NCBI GenBank assembly: GCA_019239775.1
Contig: JAFAZN010000310.1
Span: 1 to 63,963 of the forward strand
Source of the DNA: Chloroflexota bacterium
Lineage (GTDB): Bacteria > Chloroflexota > UBA6077 > CF-72
Direction of reading: 5' to 3'
DNA: 63,963 bases
Shown: piece by piece, positions 62,009-63,963 of the stretch
How positions within the stretch are numbered: the first letter of the stretch is position 1
Layout of the letters: the number at the start of each line of letters is the position of its first letter
Made by a program: the position numbers and the translations under genes
Notes under the pieces: generated by a model
The model's database searches: none
What the model saw: only the letters and a program-made list of their open reading frames with translations
What the model was told of the DNA's origin: nothing

Positions 62009-63316
62009 ATGCTGAAGAAGGAAGAGAACGAGCTGATCACCCGCGTCGGCCCGGGCACGCCGATGGGCAACTTGATGCGGGAGTACTGGGTTCCGGCCCT
62101 CCTTTCATCAGAGTTGGGTGCGCCTGATTGTGATCCTGTCCGCGTCATGCTTCTCGGCGAGCAGCTGATCGCTTTTCGCGATTCCAACGGCAGGCCAGGC
62201 TTGATCCAGAACAACTGCCCGCATCGTGGCGCAAGCCTGTTCTTCGGCCGCAACGAAGAATCAGGCTTGCGGTGCGTCTATCACGGCTGGAAGTTCGACA
62301 CCGCGGGCAACTGCGTCGACATGCCGAACGAACCAGCCGAGTCCGACTTCCGACAGAAGGTCAAGGCAACCGCGTACCCGTGCACCGAGCGCGGCGGCAT
62401 CGTGTGGACCTATATGGGTCCAAGAAAAGAGCCGCCGCCGATGCCCGACCTCGAGGCCAATGCGCTCGAAGGCGCGACCGCCACAGCCTTCCAGCTCGAT
62501 GGCAACTGGCTGCAGATCCTCGAAGGTGACATCGATACCACCCACGTCGGCTTCCTCCACTACGGTGGTCTCCGAGCCGAAGATCAGCCGCCAGGCAGCT
62601 TCTCGGACTATCAGCTGCGCCAGAAGCCAGCCCTCTTCGAGGTGATCGATACACCAGGCGGTGTCGCCTATGGTGCGAGGCGGCCAGGCCCGCCAGGCGA
62701 GCAGTACTGGCGCATCGCCCAGTTCTGCTTACCGTTCTATACCTTCACTCCGCCTGGTGTGCTGGGCGTGAAGAAGAACAACGGCGCGCGTGTGCCGATG
62801 GACGACTACCACACCATGAACTTCTTCATGAACGTGGGTGGCCGTCGACCAGGCGCAGGGGTGTTGAACGCGGTGTTCCCCGACCGCCTCCCGAACACTA
62901 CCGACTGGTTTGGCCGAAACCGGTTCGCGCCGAATCTCGCCAACGACTTCATGATCGATCGCGAAATGCAGCGGACCAACAAGGGCGGCGGCGGGTTCAC
63001 GGGCATCGCCAGCCTGCTGATGCAGGACGCGGCGATGACCACGAGCATGGGGCCGATCTTCGATCGCTCCACCGAGCACCTGGGCTCCACCGACGCCATG
63101 GTCATCCAGGTGCGCCGCCGCCTGATCAACGCCGTCAGGGCGCACGTGGAGCGGGGCATCACCCCGAGCGGTGTCGACAATCCTGAGGTCTACCAGGTTC
63201 GTTCGGGCGGCGTGTTCCTGCCGATCGGCGCGGATTGGGTCGAAGCCACGCGCGAGCTGCGCAAGGCGTACGTTGAACACCCGGAGCTCGATCCAACACT
63301 GAACGGACCCCTCTGA
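62009..63316 (+). CDS. Rieske-type aromatic ring-hydroxylating oxygenase, alpha subunit
   Basis: A 435-residue oxygenase. The Rieske 2Fe-2S site is CPHRGAS...CVYHGWKF (Cys-His, Cys-His). The mononuclear iron site lies in EGDIDTTHVGFLHYG, with a bridging Asp and two His. Phthalate/phenoxybenzoate dioxygenase or vanillate demethylase-type alpha subunits have this length. A strong AAGGAGG precedes the ATG. The gene overlaps a substrate-binding lipoprotein by one base (TGATG), so an imported aromatic is the likely substrate. A reductase is not in view. Confidence 0.93.
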   Translation: MLKKEENELITRVGPGTPMGNLMREYWVPALLSSELGAPDCDPVRVMLLGEQLIAFRDSNGRPGLIQNNCPHRGASLFFGRNEESGLRCVYHGWKFDTAGNCVDMPNEPAESDFRQKVKATAYPCTERGGIVWTYMGPRKEPPPMPDLEANALEGATATAFQLDGNWLQILEGDIDTTHVGFLHYGGLRAEDQPPGSFSDYQLRQKPALFEVIDTPGGVAYGARRPGPPGEQYWRIAQFCLPFYTFTPPGVLGVKKNNGARVPMDDYHTMNFFMNVGGRRPGAGVLNAVFPDRLPNTTDWFGRNRFAPNLANDFMIDREMQRTNKGGGGFTGIASLLMQDAAMTTSMGPIFDRSTEHLGSTDAMVIQVRRRLINAVRAHVERGITPSGVDNPEVYQVRSGGVFLPIGADWVEATRELRKAYVEHPELDPTLNGPL

Positions 63317-63963
63317 TGTGGCGCGTGGCGTCACTGCTGGTCGCACTCGCGACGGTGGTGACGGCGTGCAGCCCAACCACAGCGCCGCCGCCGACGACGC
63401 AGGCGCCAGCGGCTGCCCCCACGAGCGCGCCTGCCGCCACGAGCGCTCCCGCGGTGGCGCCCACGACCAGCGCACCCGGCGCCACCACTGCGGCCACCAA
63501 GCCAGCCGCAACGACCGCGCCAGCAATAACCGCGGCCGCCGCAACAACTGCTCCGGCCGGGCAAGCTGCTGCTGCGCCTGCTTTCACAGGCCAGCCGGTC
63601 TCGCTGCACGTCTCCTACAGCAACCTCATCGCCGACAACCTGCCCGAGTGGCTCGCCTTCGAAAGCGGCATCTTCAAGCAGAACGGCCTGGACGTAAAGC
63701 TCGACAACATTGCCAGCTCCACGGGTATCCCGGCCGTGATCTCAGGTGACGTGCAAATCGGCCACCTCGGTGGGTCCGAAACCCTGAGCGCGACCGTGGC
63801 CGGGGCCGACCTGGTGATCGTGGCCATCACCGGGCCGGTCTATCCGTTCGTATTCATGGCGCCCGCCTCGATCACCAGTACCGATCAGCTCAAGGGCAAG
63901 AAGATCGGCGTCTCGAACATCGGCTCATCCTCGGACATTGCAACCCGAGTCATGCTGACCAAG
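63316..63963 (+). CDS. NMT1/TauA-like substrate-binding lipoprotein, 3'-truncated by the window edge
   Basis: The first 216 codons are present. The ATG overlaps the Rieske stop (TGATG). Signal peptide with lipobox VTAC (Cys18), then a long Ala/Pro/Thr tether to about residue 88. The binding domain begins LHVSYSNLIADNLPEWLAFESGIFKQNGLDV and continues with LKGKKIGVSNIGSSSD. It is a paralogue of the lipoprotein at 32712. Importer components probably follow beyond the window. Confidence 0.88.
   Translation, partial: MWRVASLLVALATVVTACSPTTAPPPTTQAPAAAPTSAPAATSAPAVAPTTSAPGATTAATKPAATTAPAITAAAATTAPAGQAAAAPAFTGQPVSLHVSYSNLIADNLPEWLAFESGIFKQNGLDVKLDNIASSTGIPAVISGDVQIGHLGGSETLSATVAGADLVIVAITGPVYPFVFMAPASITSTDQLKGKKIGVSNIGSSSDIATRVMLTK

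Overview
The window is GC-rich, densely packed bacterial chromosome with no rRNA, tRNA, CRISPR array or intact insertion sequence that I can see. The gene content points to a soil or sediment Chloroflexota-like bacterium. The signs are secreted clan GH-A glycosidases with a Pro/Thr/Ala linker, lipoproteins with long Ala/Pro/Thr tails after the lipobox cysteine, LLM/F420-type oxidoreductases, a UPF0182 protein and large TIR/nSTAND/WD40 proteins. This assignment is inference, not proof. Genes are commonly joined by ATGA, GTGA or TGATG overlaps, so translational coupling is frequent.

Layout. 1-8018: two tandem secreted glycosidases (the first cut by the window edge), a P450 coupled to a TMEM175-type channel, a secreted CHRD protein, a cyclase-family hydrolase and a fused ABC-2 transporter. 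8125-28462: a signalling and conflict island. It holds a membrane TIR-rhodanese protein, a TIR-nSTAND-WD40 protein with 21 WD units, a reverse-strand DUF4231/SLATT-like membrane protein with a frameshifted patatin phospholipase, and an eight-gene forward operon. That operon runs: aromatic-rich small peptide, GAF protein, cytosolic S8 protease, ABC exporter with a C-terminal cyclic-nucleotide domain, Crp-type regulator, RyR/TRAFs-binding/nucleotide cyclase, cNMP-binding protein, and a duplicated TIR-membrane protein. 28470-32639: a MarR-controlled heterodimeric ABC exporter. 32712-38216: an NMT1-like lipoprotein, an acyl-CoA dehydrogenase-like flavoenzyme, an LLM oxidoreductase, and a MarR/MFS efflux pair. 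38274-45919: UPF0182, an MmcQ/YjbR protein, an FTR1-like membrane protein with a small partner, and a degenerate MBL-fold protein coupled to a STAND-like ATPase. 45900-53805: an LLM oxidoreductase and an alpha/beta hydrolase, then a coupled citrate synthase-like/PrpF/aconitase/MetE-like operon and an SRAP protein. 53904-63963: an oligopeptide-type ABC uptake set without ATPases, an EutA-like reactivase, an acetamidase, a bicupin, a Rieske oxygenase and a truncated NMT1-like lipoprotein.

The most interesting unit is 16756-28462. Its parts suggest the following model: a signal (GAF and/or RyR/TRAFs-binding input) drives a divergent class III cyclase; the product is read by three cyclic-nucleotide-binding proteins (exporter, Crp regulator, cNMP protein); outputs are protease/ABC handling of an aromatic peptide and a TIR effector at the membrane. 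It shares the logic of Pycsar (class III cyclase plus cNMP-binding and TIR effectors) but adds a peptide-maturation/export arm. A palindrome with Crp-like 5-N6-5 geometry lies upstream of the first gene. At the cNMP-binding/TIR junction the reading frame looks damaged by one base: the start of the first TIR domain follows an in-frame TAG and has no usable start codon.

All functional calls rest on reading protein motifs by eye; no database search or structure prediction was run.
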